NCBI RefSeq assembly: GCF_901000735.1
Contig: NC_081548.1
Location: 2,418,001-2,482,000 of the forward strand
Length of the DNA: 64,000 nucleotides
Source: Corylus avellana
Taxonomy: Eukaryota > Streptophyta > Magnoliopsida > Fagales > Betulaceae
Reading direction: 5' to 3'
In this document: positions 1-11,543 of the stretch, piece after piece
How positions within the stretch are numbered: position 1 is the stretch's first letter
Layout: each line of letters begins with the position of its first letter
Made by a program: the position numbers and the translations under genes
The notes under the pieces: model-generated
Databases searched by the model: none
What the model saw: the letters and a program-made list of their open reading frames with translations, nothing else
What the model was told of the DNA's origin: nothing

Positions 1-565
1 TTGCCCATGTAGTTTAACAATTATATTTTTTGTTCCCTCGGTTTTGTATCATAAATGGTACCTAAATAATAGTTAAAAATGAATATGGTACTTTTATCTA
101 AATTTCGTCCAAAAATTGATAGAAATTCACATCAGCGCCCCATAGCCCTCTAGGTGGTTCAACCACCCCTAAGGGTTAATCCTAAATTTTTTATTTTTTA
201 TTTTTAATTGGCCTTTTGAGGTGGTTCGGCCACCCTAGGCCAAACGGGGGTAGCTAAAGTCACCCCCAAACCGGCCAAGGGTGGCTGGAGTCACCCCTTT
301 TCTGTTTTTATTTAATTTAATTTTTTAATGTTTTTAATCATTTTAGATTTTAAAATTTTTATTTTTTTCATTTTTAATTATGTATATGGACAGATGTCAA
401 GTTTTTTGGTGTGCTGATGGATTTTCGTCAATTTTTTAACAGAATTTAGACGAAGGTATCATCTTCCTTCTTAACTATTATGTATCATATGTGATACAAA
501 ATGAAACCGATGGGACAAAAAAATAAAACTGTTAAACCGCATGAGACAAAAAAGTATTTAACCTT
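1..565. mobile_element. Inverted-repeat MITE (Mutator-like), left end cut by window
   Basis: The first ~125 bases (AGTTTAACA, GTTCCCTCGGTTTTGTATCA, TAGTTAAAAATG, TTCGTCCAAAAATTGA) recur as an imperfect reverse complement at about 420-555. The centre (150-300) contains GC-rich GGTGGTTCGGCCACC-type short palindromes. No coding capacity. Long terminal inverted repeats around a non-coding core suggest a Mutator-like MITE; the target duplication cannot be seen because the left edge is at or beyond position 1. Confidence 0.55.
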
Positions 566-1260
566 TTTTTTTTCTTTTACAAAAGTTAGCTCTAAAGTGA
601 TGTTTCATCGTCTCATGTGATAGTAACACATTTTTCAAAATACTAAATTTTATTCATGATGGCACATTATTTTAAAACTATTTTATATATAAAAGTAAGT
701 AAAACACTTCTCTTTTAACATTATACGTTATGAATTCATTTTAATACCACATAACATATTGACACATAACATATTGACAGGTATTTGGCTTTGTTTGTTA
801 ATGATTTTTTCATTCTCTCATTTTTTTTTTCTCAAAATAAAGACATTAACAAACAACCTAAAATACAAAACATTAAAAACAATTTTCACCTTGGCGTTAC
901 ATCAAACATTTTTTCAAAAAAAAAATTAAAAAAAAATACCCACGAAAAAGCATTAACAATCATAGCCTTATAGTTTTGTAATGCTTGTATGATTGTATCA
1001 ATAATTGGGGTTGTAAGACTCAAAAGCTTCATTTGTTTACCAACTTTGAAGGCATCATCACTAATGAGCACACATATATCTAATCATGCAAACACATATT
1101 CACGAAGGTATAGTTTCTTAAATAAACGCAAATTTATTTGCGAAATTTATTAAAATGATGTTATCTTACAATCAAATATAGCAAAAATGTAAATGAGAAA
1201 ATTTCGATTCTTCATAACATCATAATTAGTTGATACATGAAATGAAAGGGAAAGTAGGCT
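566..1260. other. AT-rich 3' flank of chorismate mutase
   Basis: Contains A/T homopolymers and the expected 3' UTR of the minus-strand gene; no other supported gene or repeat boundary. Confidence 0.5.
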
Positions 1261-4200
1261 TCAATCAAGGCGGCGTAGGAGGTACTCAACTTGCACAAGC
1301 TTGGTTAGAGGCATCACCCACTCCGCATAGAGGCGAGAAAGAACTGATGGATCAACCTTGTACTTCCCGTTGCTGCCATCAGTCGAGTTCAAAGTCACTT
1401 CTTGCCCAAACACCATGGCCTTCTTGGCAACTCTCTTCTTCACTGCTTCTTCTACGCTCTCAACTGTCAACAGTTTCATCAGAGCATCTCTGTTCTGAAA
1501 CAACCAACAAATTATCATACTAAGATGCATAATCATTTGGCCTGGTTGGATAAAAACACAAGCTCCATTTGTTAACTCCTTTTTTGGGTGTTTTTTGTTT
1601 CAAATAATTGTATTTAGTACACTGTCATATAACTAAAATGACTTGATAATGAAAAATAGTCAAATTGTATAACAGTCTACTAGACTTTGCCATTCAACTG
1701 TTATTTTGTTTTTTGTTCGCCCGAAAAGGCAAACACCGATTGATATCAATGCAAAAAGAACAAAGGACGATTCACTATCCTTGCAGCCACTGATATCAGT
1801 CATGATAAAAGCCTATGGTGAGAAGATGGTTCACTGTAAACAAAGGATACGATATCAGAGTAAAAAAGAAAAGTGAGAAGGAGTTAACAAATGGAGCCTG
1901 TTATTTTCCCTTCAGAATTAGCACAAACTAGGAAAATAAGATTTTCTTACAAAAATTTCAACAATATCTTCTCATTTTTCTCAAATGCTTGTCATGGAAC
2001 TCATCATTATAAATATGATAATAATGAATTTAACTAATTGTTTTGCTGTAATGTTTAATGATTCATCCATAATACCTTGGCACGAATTGCAGGCTCATAT
2101 TCTTTAGGGGATTCCTTGAATTTTACCTCAGCTACGAACTTTCCATAATGAATCCTTCTGGAAAGGGCCTGCAGGTAAAGGTCATATTACTCCTTATCAA
2201 AATATGATAAAAAAACACTCCTTTCTCATCCAGACATCTTCAAAACCTGAACTTACCAAATAAAAAGAAAAAAAAAAAAAAAAAAAGAGACTTTGCACAA
2301 GAAAGGGTGTCCAATTGATCATCAGCAGCCGTAAGGTGGTAACTTTGACAACAGCATAGTACAAAACGACGGAAAAGTTACACAACGGAGACACCTTTAC
2401 CTGTAAACACACAAGATCGCTAGCAGCAGTTGCAGCATAATTGCCATCATCACCCGGGACAGCAAACAATGCAAGCAGTTTATCAAAATAGAAGTCCCAT
2501 ATGGACTTGTTTATGTTAATGGAAGCGGCTGATGGATGCAAAACCTATAATGGGAATTAGATCAAATGAAAATTGACCTTATCAAAATTGAAAAGCAAAA
2601 ACCAGAGTGTTGGGCATGTCATTACCCCCGTATGGTTTTGAGATGGCACAAGGGAGGCTGGTAAATCTTTTGGAAAAAATGGATTTTCTTCTGGGCTTGT
2701 AAATCTACCAGCCTGCAACATTCCAAGTCATGTTAGCAATAAAACTGAAGTAAGGAGTGATAGCATGATCCAAACCCGACAAGGCACTTCTGACTCATTG
2801 CCGTGGGTTTACCAAGTTTACATTTGACATTGGCTTATGAATAAAAAAAACATAAACATCCAGGACACATAAATTAAAGAAGAGAAGGCTAAAACAAACT
2901 AAATTAAGTCCAACGGAGAAATTTATTAGTTCAGTGTTAAGATTTTCAGATCCTGTGTTGAAATTATGGCTGACAATTTTTTATACGAATCACGAACCTA
3001 ACACAAAATTAGCAAGTTAAGGTTGAAGGGTATAACATATTTAATTAAATGGGTTGCGTTAGAGTTTATCTATATAGTTTATACTTATGTTTTGATATGA
3101 CTTGAACCCAACATGTGACATTTAAGTCTGAAATTGTTTGACATGCCGCCCGCGAATTCGACACGAATCCACTGCGAAATTAGCAAGTTAGGGTTGAGGG
3201 GGGTCTAGCCCATTTAATTAAATTAATCGAATAAGGGTTGACCTATATAGTCTTAAATCCATGCTTCGACACAACCCGAACCCAACAAGCAAACACGAAT
3301 TGCCATCTCTAATTGAAATGGTATTGGCTTGGGGTACTCTAAAAATCTATTTTGCTATTAGTCTACTCAAGGTGCTAAAATCTAATTCAAGCATTGGGAT
3401 GCAAAGGCCCTGTTTGTAAAACAACATGGCACAACACGGCACTGATCATGCATTTTAAATAATTAACAAAAAATAATAATAATAATAATGATTAGTATTG
3501 AAAAGTTGAAAAATTTTGTTTTGTAATAATTTTTTGATTTGAATAATAATAAAAAGTAAATAATGTTATATAAAAAGTAAGAATGTTTTTATGTTAATTT
3601 TTTGAAGAAAAAAAAATTAAATGAATAGTGTTTAGGGGAGTGGTGGTGTTTACCAAAGGCTTGACAAGCCATTAACACCATCTTTGAAGCCGCATTGTAA
3701 TTAAAAAATTGGTTGCACATTGTTCAATTAAATACTCACCAAAGAATACAACCATATCAAATTAAACTATAGAATAATGTTAAGAGAAAGACCTATGCTT
3801 TCTTTGTATCGACTCTTAAAATTATCATTTGATCAAAATTTACAAATTTATTGATAGTTTTAAAATACACATTAATTTTGAGATGACACAAAGAAGACAT
3901 GGGTCTTCCTTTTAGACTTTACCCTAAACTATATCCTTTGCTATGAAGCATGCATTGTCAATGATGCACCTAGAGAAACAATAAGCGACAAGGTCGTGGA
4001 TATAAATAGGCAAGAGTTTCAAAGCAAGGGCTATATCTTTTCCATGGAATTAAATCATGAAAATACTTTTCTAAAACAAAACCTAAATATAGAGAAATAA
4101 ATTCCAGTACCTAATTTTTACTTATCAAAAAAAAAATATAGAGAAATAAAATCCTGTAATTTTTTTTAAGATAAGCTTGATAATTACTTTAAATGACTCA

Positions 4201-5873
4201 AAATATATCATCTCAGAATATCAGTTTCAAAAGTATCTTTATTTTTTTATTAATTCATTATAATTTATATGTTTTTAAGTTATATATTCAAATTATAAAA
4301 TTTGAATCAATTAATTTAAAATAATAACAATTAACAATTACCGTAGTGGGGGTTTTCTTTTTAATTTATAATTTGATATCTCATAATATAAAATATCATC
4401 CACATTGTCGACAGCAAAAGAACAGAGAAAAGTGACCCCTCGTCGTCCTCGATGGGCCCAAATATTGAGGCGGTGGATTCCACATATCCACACGCACAAC
4501 GCGGACCGTCCGATACACGACAAGCCCAATATACGGAATCTTTCGTACCAAACGATACCGAATAAAACGAACCACGACATGGAAAGAGACAGAACGAAAG
4601 TGGGGTTCCACGAGACCACCTTGAAAATCAGAATGTGATTTTAAATGGTTAAGAGTGCATTTCACACTTCCATCTTGCAAATTAAAATGTGATTTTAAAT
4701 TAAATTATAGAAAATATATTATTTAGAAGTGTGTTTTTAAAAAATTGTAATATTAGAAAAAAAAAAAAAATTGCAATTTGAAAATAGTGATAATACTAGA
4801 AAATCTCAACACTTTTTTCTAAATTTTTTTTCTTCAAATAATCTGGTCCATTCAATAAATATATATATATATATATATATAAATGTGAGGTCCAGATCAT
4901 TTGGGAAAAGAAATTTGAAAAAAAAAGTGTTAGAATGCCTAACATCCCCATGAAAATGTATATGAATGCATTTTTAAAAACACACGATTATAAATGTTAG
5001 ATTCAATTTTAGAGGTCAAATTACAATTCTGCAATAAAATTGGTATTTTTGAAATGAAAAGAAAAAAAGCTAAGGTACCAATTTTTTTTTTTATCAAGAG
5101 ATGAATACTAAAATAATGTATAGCATATTTATTGGTAACAGTAGCATTTTTCTTGATTTTGATCATTTTCAATAAATAAATTTCACATCACTTTGGCACC
5201 CATGATATAAAATTTTGTACCCATTTTTAAATGAGGCATGTTACACAATCATTTTTCAACCATCTGATTTTATAAATTCAATAGATCAATCATTAGATTT
5301 GTAAACTCATGTAAATTCTATACAAATTCAATAATAGATTCATCCATTCATTATGAAGATGGTTAAAATATAATTAAAAAATAATGAATTCTATCGTTTC
5401 TTATTTTTTAAATCGTTCATCTTAAAATCACAAACACCAAAAAGACCCTTAGTGCAAAATTTTAATTTGGTGGTTTTAATAGGTAAATTTTTCTAGGCCT
5501 TCAAACCGATATTATTATTTTTATAATCACACTTTTAATCAACAAAATAAATAGTAAAAAAAAAAAACTCTACAGTAAATTTTTTTTACAAAAAAGGCAT
5601 TTGTGACAATAGATCCAGTAATGGGCCGAGGCCCATAATAGCACATACCTTAGCTTGGAGGGCCTCAGTTTCATGAGCAACGAACTGAGCCAAGGAGCCA
5701 GTAAAGCCAGGAATTTTAGCGTAAGAGGCACTGTAGGTGGGAGAATTGATGGGGAAGCGAGCCCGCTCAATGAGGCCGAAAACGATTGTGTCTTCTTGGC
5801 GGATCAACGACTCTCGCACGGACTCGATCGTGGGCGCATTGGCCGAACCGGAATCCGAGAGTGCCTCCGCCAT
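1261..5873 (-). CDS. CM2: Chorismate mutase, cytosolic (CM2-type)
   Basis: Converts chorismate to prephenate, the committed step toward phenylalanine and tyrosine. Coding exons (minus strand): 5873-5649, 2712-2626, 2544-2401, 2168-2076, 1494-1261; all junctions are GT-AG and phase 0, giving 783 bp or 260 aa, close to the length of Arabidopsis CM2. Recognisable family motifs in order are ESLIRQEDTIVFGLIERA near residue 20, SPEENPFFP in exon 2, NINKSIWDFYFDKLL and GDDGNYAATAASDLVCLQ in exon 3, ALSRRIHYGKFVAEVKF in exon 4, and the C-terminal PLTKLVQVEYLLRRLD. With the ATG at 5873 there is no plastid transit peptide, hence the cytosolic call; known cytosolic isoforms escape amino-acid feedback. 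An in-frame upstream ATG at 5939 would add 22 mostly hydrophobic residues. Intron 1 is about 2.9 kb and full of repeats. Family assignment is very secure; the start is moderately so. Confidence 0.95.
3003..3310. repeat. Partial tandem repeat in chorismate mutase intron 1
   Basis: The phrase AAATTAGCAAGTTA(G/A)GGTTGA followed by CATTTAATTAAAT and CTATATAGT occurs near 3007 and again near 3178 (offset about 170), each followed by a variant of ACTTGAACCCAACA / ACCCGAACCCAACA. It looks like a diverged dispersed plant repeat with an internal duplication. Confidence 0.5.
3411..3665. mobile_element. Degenerate MITE fragment
   Basis: Starts GCCCTGTTTGTAAAACAAC and ends GGTGTTTACCAAAGGC, imperfect inverted ends around an AT-rich core resembling the core of the element at 62041-62274 (AAAGTAAGAATGTTT, TAATAATTTTTT). 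No clean target duplication seen. Confidence 0.4.
3776..3945. repeat. Fold-back (palindromic) repeat
   Basis: AGAATAATGTTAAGAGAAAGACC at the left is the imperfect reverse complement of the right end (GGTCTTCCTTTTAGACTTTA), and TTAAAATTATCA/TGATAGTTTTAAAA pair in the middle. The central motif recurs in the inverted repeats at 7160-7240 and 7290-7430, so this is a small dispersed fold-back family. Confidence 0.5.
4085..4150 (+). mobile_element. Micro-retroposon tail with 17-bp target duplication
   Basis: aaatatagagaaataaa occurs at 4085-4101 and 4134-4150 and brackets 32 bases ending TTACTTATC followed by an A-run. That is the 3' end plus poly(A) of the LINE/SINE tails common in this window, so this is best explained as an insertion 5'-truncated to almost nothing. 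Confidence 0.6.
4395..4640. other. GC-rich patch inside chorismate mutase intron 1
   Basis: A ~240-bp stretch with many CG dinucleotides (CGTCGTCCTCGATGGGCCC, CACGCACAACGCGGACCG) set in very AT-rich surroundings. It is open in several frames over a short distance, but no protein family is recognisable. Could be an alternative promoter/5' exon region or an old insertion. Confidence 0.3.
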
Positions 5874-5939
5874 ACAATTACTATCTCTGACAACAACACC
5901 ATGATAAAACAGAAAAAGAATCAGTAATTGCACCACCAT

Positions 5940-6781
5940 GTTTACGCGATTTTCGTTCTTTTTCTGTCAAAAGACCGAGAAGGCCAGAAGCAGAAGCAGA
6001 AGAAGAAGAAGAAGAAGAAGAAGAAGAATGCAAACATTGATAAAGTTGAGGAAAAAAATCTCTACCGCAAGATTTTCGTTGCCTTAATTAGAAGTCAATT
6101 TGCTACTACGAAAGGTCTAAGAGATAAAATACCTTGAATTCGGAGGAGAACAATTAAACAGGCTGCAATTAGTGAGAAAGAGCCGGGAATGACGGCGATG
6201 GGGGTGGGTGAATAGAGCGGCTTTTGCGTGTGGTCCTGGCGTAGCGTGGTTGGGGGGTCGGCAAGCACTTGCTGAAGAAGGTATTTGGCTTTTCTTTTCC
6301 TTTTCTTTCCTTTATTTTATTTTTTTATTCGGTTCGTGACAAAACGTGGCTTTTCTTTTACTTGGGTGGGGGGGAATGTTGGAATATATATAATATTCTT
6401 TAAAAAAAAAATAAAAAAAAAAAGGTGTTGGAATATATAATAAACATTCATATAGTTTATGTAAATAATTAACGTATTATAATTTAAATTTAAATACATT
6501 AACTTAATTTTTTTAAGTTGATTGGTATTTCCGAAGAACTGATCTTTTAAAATGAGATGTTTGGATCGCGTAAACGGAGCAGCTTCCTGTTTTTTTAAGT
6601 AAGAAAAAGTAAAATGCATTAACAAACAACTTGGAATACAAAATAATAGAGTAATTTTAAAAGTCTTTCTTTTATGTCTCTTAAAAATTAACTGTCACAA
6701 GCTCATTGTAATTTTAAGAGATACATCATCTTTGGAGAAACACAAAATTAATACAAGAGAGACTTATAGCATTACTAGAAT
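5940..6781. other. Upstream region of chorismate mutase
   Basis: Likely promoter and 5' UTR of the minus-strand gene. Holds a (GAA)n microsatellite at about 5998-6027, a GC-richer stretch at 6170-6270, and AT-rich sequence beyond. No independent gene is supported. Confidence 0.45.
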
Positions 6782-7098
6782 CAGTGGCGAAGTCAGCCAT
6801 TTTATATTGAGAGTGCCGCTAAAAATTTTTTGGCGTCTTAAAAATTTTCTCTATTCTAAAAATTTGATAATTCACACAATATATGCATCACAAAAAATAT
6901 TTATAAAAGTTCATAAATATGCGCTCAAATTGCCATGGGTTAAATGGGGTGCGGGGGAAGGGTTATTGTGTCTTAGGAAATGGGTAGGTAAAATTGTAAA
7001 AAGAATTTTTTCTTTATTTTATTTTATTTTATTTTGAGGGTGCCTTGGGTTAAAAAAAAATTAAAATCCTTGGGGGTAGCAACGTGGCTCTGCCACTG
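6782..7098. mobile_element. hAT-type MITE with perfect 8-bp target duplication
   Basis: Begins CAGTGGCGAAGTCAGCCA and ends TGGCTCTGCCACTG (inverted ends), flanked by actagaat at 6774-6781 and 7099-7106. The 8-bp duplication and CAGTGGCG-type ends fit the hAT superfamily. 317 bp, no transposase. Similar CAG-rich ends (CAGGGGCGGAAC at about 50883; CAGAGACGGAGG at about 60737) mark other partial copies. Confidence 0.8.
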
Positions 7099-7288
7099 AC
7101 TAGAATAATGCTATAATTACTCACTTCTTTAAATAATTTCAAAAGTTTCTCGTGTTCTCAAAAAATAAGGTGACTTTTAAAATTATCATTTAATCAAAAT
7201 TTAATAATAATTAATCATAAGTCCAATGGTGATTTTAAAAGCTACATTATTCTTGAAGAGATACGAGAGTGACTTCTAACAACTCAAC

Positions 7289-7427
7289 TTCTTTATACAA
7301 TTTTTTCACTCATAGGTGACTTTTAAAACTACTATTAGATATAAAATGAAACTTTATCGAATTTTGATCAATAGTAGCTTTAAAAGCCACCTACGGGTGT
7401 GAAAAAATTGTGTAAAAAAATAAGAAT
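7289..7427. repeat. Long imperfect inverted repeat (hairpin)
   Basis: The left arm, about 7289-7339 (ACAATTTTTTCACTCATAGG, then TGACTTTTAAAACTACTATT), pairs with the right arm, about 7369-7427 (AATAGTAGCTTTAAAAGCCA, then CCTACGGGTGTGAAAAAATT), around a ~30-base loop. A related, shorter hairpin lies at 7165-7245. Most simply a fold-back MITE. Confidence 0.6.
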
Positions 7428-8214
7428 AAGTGTAGCATTCGTAAAAAAAAAAAAAAAAAAAAAAAGGGGCCAGCTCAAAAGTTTTATCAAACCAACTGTA
7501 TCTTTTGGTCTGCTACAAAAACCAAAACCACGGCTTTGTTTGATAACATTTTTTCCTTCTCCTTTTTGTTTTCTCTATTTAAAAGAAATACATTAACAAA
7601 TAACCCAAAACACATAAACCTAAATGTCAAATCAGAACACAACCCCATGTAAAAAACAATAACAAGAAGAGCCTACATTTTTTGTGGAACTTTTATTGGA
7701 CCAGACATTTATTTGATCCATTTTCAATTTTTTTTATTGTTTTCATTTAGTATCGTATCAACTGCATTGGAGAGTTTATTTGGCGAGATGGTTTTTCAAC
7801 TTTTTCCCCCATTCCATTGCTGTTTCTGTAAATCTATCAAGCTCTGTCCTCTGCCATATGCATAGAACCAAGTGAGATCCGGAGTTGTTGAATAATGATC
7901 AATGTGCGAGTGGCTTTGAGCAATTCATTATTGCATTGTCGATGCAATGCATGCATGCATGCAACCAAGAAAACTACACTCGTATTTCCTTAAACAAAAT
8001 CCACTCTATTGCATTTCTTAAAACCGTATATATTATTCTTCTCATTTGTCATCACTACACCTTGTACAAGCAATATCACAGTGTTTCAAACCCAAAAGCC
8101 AAAATAGATACAGTAACTCATCATCACAGACCAAGTAAAGTTACACATGCATGGTGGCTTTAACAAAATCTCACTCAAAAGCTATCGTTTACAATTTGAA
8201 GCTTACCTACATAA
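7428..8214. other. Spacer downstream of POLAR-like gene
   Basis: Homopolymer run at 7442-7464 and an ATGC-repeat (GCATGCATGCATGC) at 7948-7962. Contains the probable 3' UTR of the minus-strand gene; no gene seen. Confidence 0.4.
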
Positions 8215-11200
8215 TTAAGAAGTTTCTGAATCAGGTTGGGAACTAAGCCGTGAAGGCCCTGGAACATGTTGAGAAATAAGTCGTGCAGTGTCTTTCCACC
8301 AAGAAGCTTCTATTTCTTTCTCACGGAGCTTGTGCATAGCACATTCTAGAGCAGCTTCTAGCTCTTTTATCCGTTCTTGCTGCTTTGCTTCCAGTAGTTC
8401 ATGCAACCTTCTCTGAAGTTCTGTGGGTGGAACTCCACAGTGAACTTCAGTACTGGCATTTTGAAGGTCAATTACCTCCCCAAAACTCGAACTACGGCTT
8501 CTGACAGAATCCGTATCGTCAACAGTCACCTGCCATCCTCAGTTTACAGATATTCAGAAATGCAACAGAGAAATTGTGTAGAACATACCAAACATCAGTT
8601 TACAGAGAGTTGGGAACTTGGTCAAATTTTCTGACTCAAAAATAAGGACATGTCTAAACTTGTTTTCTTATTAATCTTAAAGGTTGGGTATAAACTGAAA
8701 AAGGGAAAAATTTTGCACTTTGATGAATACTCCTTAATTGGTGGAGAGAATAAGGATCACAATAATTGCAGGGAATGATCGCCTAAACTCTTATAGTACC
8801 TTACTTTTGCAGAAGGCAATTATTATATCAATAATTGATGAGCTAAAGGTTACAATTAATGAAATTTTCAAAACGCAAAATATAGGTGTTCTACTTAGAT
8901 GTATGACTCAAAATACCAGAGTAGAAGGAAGAAATGCACTTGTAAAATAAAAGCAAAACATAATGGAAAAAGGAGGAATATACTATGAGAATTTGGTGAT
9001 CATCTCCAACCGATTTTGAAATACATGCACCCAGGTTGATGACTACAGAAGGGTTTCCACAAGTTCTGAAGGTAAAAACCCCTTCTATATAATTGCTAAT
9101 CTTGTAATTTCCTTCCAAAAAACACATATAACACAAACACAATACATGGAGATAGCTTGCCTAATAATGAAAACGTAAAACAAGAAAATTTTCAAATCAA
9201 TGTTTTGGAAATACTAAGAGATTCTGCCTCCTCCTTGGTGGTACCAACACTGGGTAACAGCCATTTAAGAGAGACGTTTCTCTAATACACACAAAATCAT
9301 TGTAAATGAGCTTTCTGAGTTTAATTGGCCAACTCACAGACATACAGGCATCAATCACAAAGGAAGTAAAAGACAGACCGAAATATAATTCCATGTACCT
9401 TTATCCTTTCCTGTAGTGGATGTTTCAACGAATTATCTCTATCCAAGCGGGTCTGCAAACGCTCCAACTCAGCTTCAAGTTCTGCCTCAAGTTCATCCAT
9501 TCCTTCTACATATTCATCTTGTTGAAGTGTAGATGAATCTGGTACATATTCATCTTTTAAAGGCTGATCATGTACCGTAATGGTTCCTGAATCTGGTAAT
9601 ACATATGATGTTGTTTGTGACTGAAGTGAAAGCCAGCTGTTAAAGTTTGAGCCTTCTTGTACATCAGTGGTGGAATAGGCAAGAGTGTCAATTGACTCAA
9701 ATGACTTATGCAGTGCATCCTTCCTTTGCAAATCGTCTTTGACATTTTGAAGAAGCATTTCCATTTCCGTACGCAACTCAACCATCTTAGTAAGTTCAGT
9801 TTTACTCGCTGCAATGAGATATAGCAAACTACATCCCACTCCCAAGTTGAAAGAAGTATCTTTCCTACACTGTCCTGGATATATTAGAAGCATGTAAAAG
9901 ATTTAATTCCTACATAGCAATACAAAATGATAACTGTAAGTAGAAAAAAGGACAAAAGAAAAATAAGACACTGTCACCAGGTCTTTTATATGAAATCATG
10001 CCCTCTCAACATGAAAAAAACAATCATCAGATGGCTCACATAAGGAGTATTTTGTTCCAAAAACTCGCTTGAATTATGACTTTTTTTGGGTTTGAGACTC
10101 TGAATTAAAACCTGCAAGTTCAAATATTCTCTCTCTCTCTCTCTTTAAACATCCCAAAGCATTTCACTCCTATGTAGATTTTGGTTGCTATTGAATGGTT
10201 GGTATTACAAAAGGAAGTTCATATGTTTGGTTTACCTAATGGTACTCAAGGGGATGAAGGCTAAACTTTATGTGACGAGAAAAACAGAGATAGCGATGCA
10301 ACTGCACAGAAGCTCATACATTTTTAGCAATCAAAGATACGGATGTGTGCTATAGTACTAACGTCATGATGAAATCAGTGTGGTACCATTGTCTTAGTCT
10401 AGATAACAAGATTGTGTGTATGGTAGTTGTCTATTTAAAAACTAAGCAGAAATAAATGGTAATATTTAGGAACAAGTTAGACAGTGTGAGAACTCGAATC
10501 TTTGGCTCATGTTCTATTTGTCAAAGACCTGAAATCATCCATATTATGCTGCATTTATTTACAAAATCAATACAATCTGGACTAATTGATTCTCACCCAC
10601 AATGCATTAAACATAAAATTGTGAGACCCATCCTACGGCATACAAAAAAATAAGCACAATCAACACAAGCAAAGTACCAACAATCATAAGTCAATTTCTT
10701 AAAAAACCAGTCAGTACATAGAGGAGTATATCAAATGGAACAATAATATGTCTCTTTATTTTTCTGAGCAAACAATCATATTTCCCAAAAGGGTAAAATG
10801 CATCGACAACCATTATGATTTAATACAACTTTATTGACATTTCCCATTTTTCCAATCAGGACCCTTTGATATCCAATTGTTCTAATTATCTATTTCCATC
10901 CCCTTTATGTTAAAATCATTAACGGATATTGTTCACGTGATATGTAAGTGACTCACTCACCTATATCTCCGTAATCACACCCACGTGATGTCTAATGATT
11001 CTTATCTGACTAATTTTCGTTAATAGTTTTAAACGGAAAGTAGATGGAAGTAATTCATTAGAACAATTGGATACCAGTATACCACAAAAGGGTTTGAGTA
11101 GAAATACCGAAAACCCAATGCGTTCAATAGAAGTACATCAAACCACAAGACTCAAAGCAATCACAAATGACAAACCCGAGCCAAAGAAGCAAACAAACTC

Positions 11201-11543
11201 AAGCTCTGTCACCTGACTCCTCGCTTTCCGAAGCTGAGGGCGACGAGTCACCAGCATTCAGACTATTCATCGAACGCCTTGCACGCACCACAACATTCCT
11301 TCTCTCCTTGGCCCGCCTCAGCGCCGCCAGCCACCGCGCAACAATCCGGCGCGGAGACGAGCACTGGAGGCTCGTAGACCCGTCGCTGCGCCGCCGCCAA
11401 TCCATGCCAAAATCGCCAACACAGTCCTCCTCCTCCTCCTCCTCGTCAGCGGCAAGTATGTCCGCGACGCGAATGCGTTGGTTCTTGGAGTCGACGCGAA
11501 TTGAGTTTTGGGAGGGGGATTTAAAGAAGAGGCTCTGCTTCAT
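8215..11543 (-). CDS. POLAR: POLAR-like coiled-coil protein
   Basis: Exons on the minus strand: 11543-11213 (starts MKQSLFFKSP), 9874-9399, 8529-8215 (ends SQPDSETS, TAA). Phases fit (331+476+315 = 1122 bp, 373 aa); the first junction splits a glycine codon. Exon 1 is acidic and serine-rich with an EEEEEE run encoded by a TCC repeat. Exon 2 opens with KDTSFNLGVGCSLLYLIAAS, the hallmark conserved block of POLAR and its paralogues, followed by a heptad-rich stretch and a Glu/Leu coiled coil (GMDELEAELEAELERLQ). Exon 3 holds GVPPTELQRRLHELLEAKQQ and EIEASWWKDTARLISQHVP, also family signatures. In Arabidopsis POLAR is a polarised cortical scaffold that recruits GSK3-like kinases in stomatal-lineage asymmetric division; that role here is inferred by homology. 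Some databases describe relatives vaguely as myosin-heavy-chain-like. Intron 1 (about 1.3 kb) contains a degenerate inverted-repeat element. Confidence 0.85.
10795..11105. repeat. Degenerate inverted-repeat element in POLAR-like intron 1
   Basis: The left part (ATCCAATTGTTCTAAT, ATTTCCATCCCCTTTATGTT) is mirrored on the right (CGGAAAGTAGATGGAAGTAA, TTAGAACAATTGGATACC). The resulting long-stem structure resembles the Mutator-like MITEs elsewhere in the window; boundaries are approximate. Confidence 0.5.

Noticed and set aside
4338..4680. Overlapping open frames in chorismate mutase intron 1
   Set aside because: Open in several frames because the patch is GC-rich; no conserved domain and located between proven exons.
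9197..9394. Possible extra exon of the POLAR-like gene
   Set aside because: Joining 9399 directly to 8529 keeps phase and the expected family order; the stretch has no family similarity.
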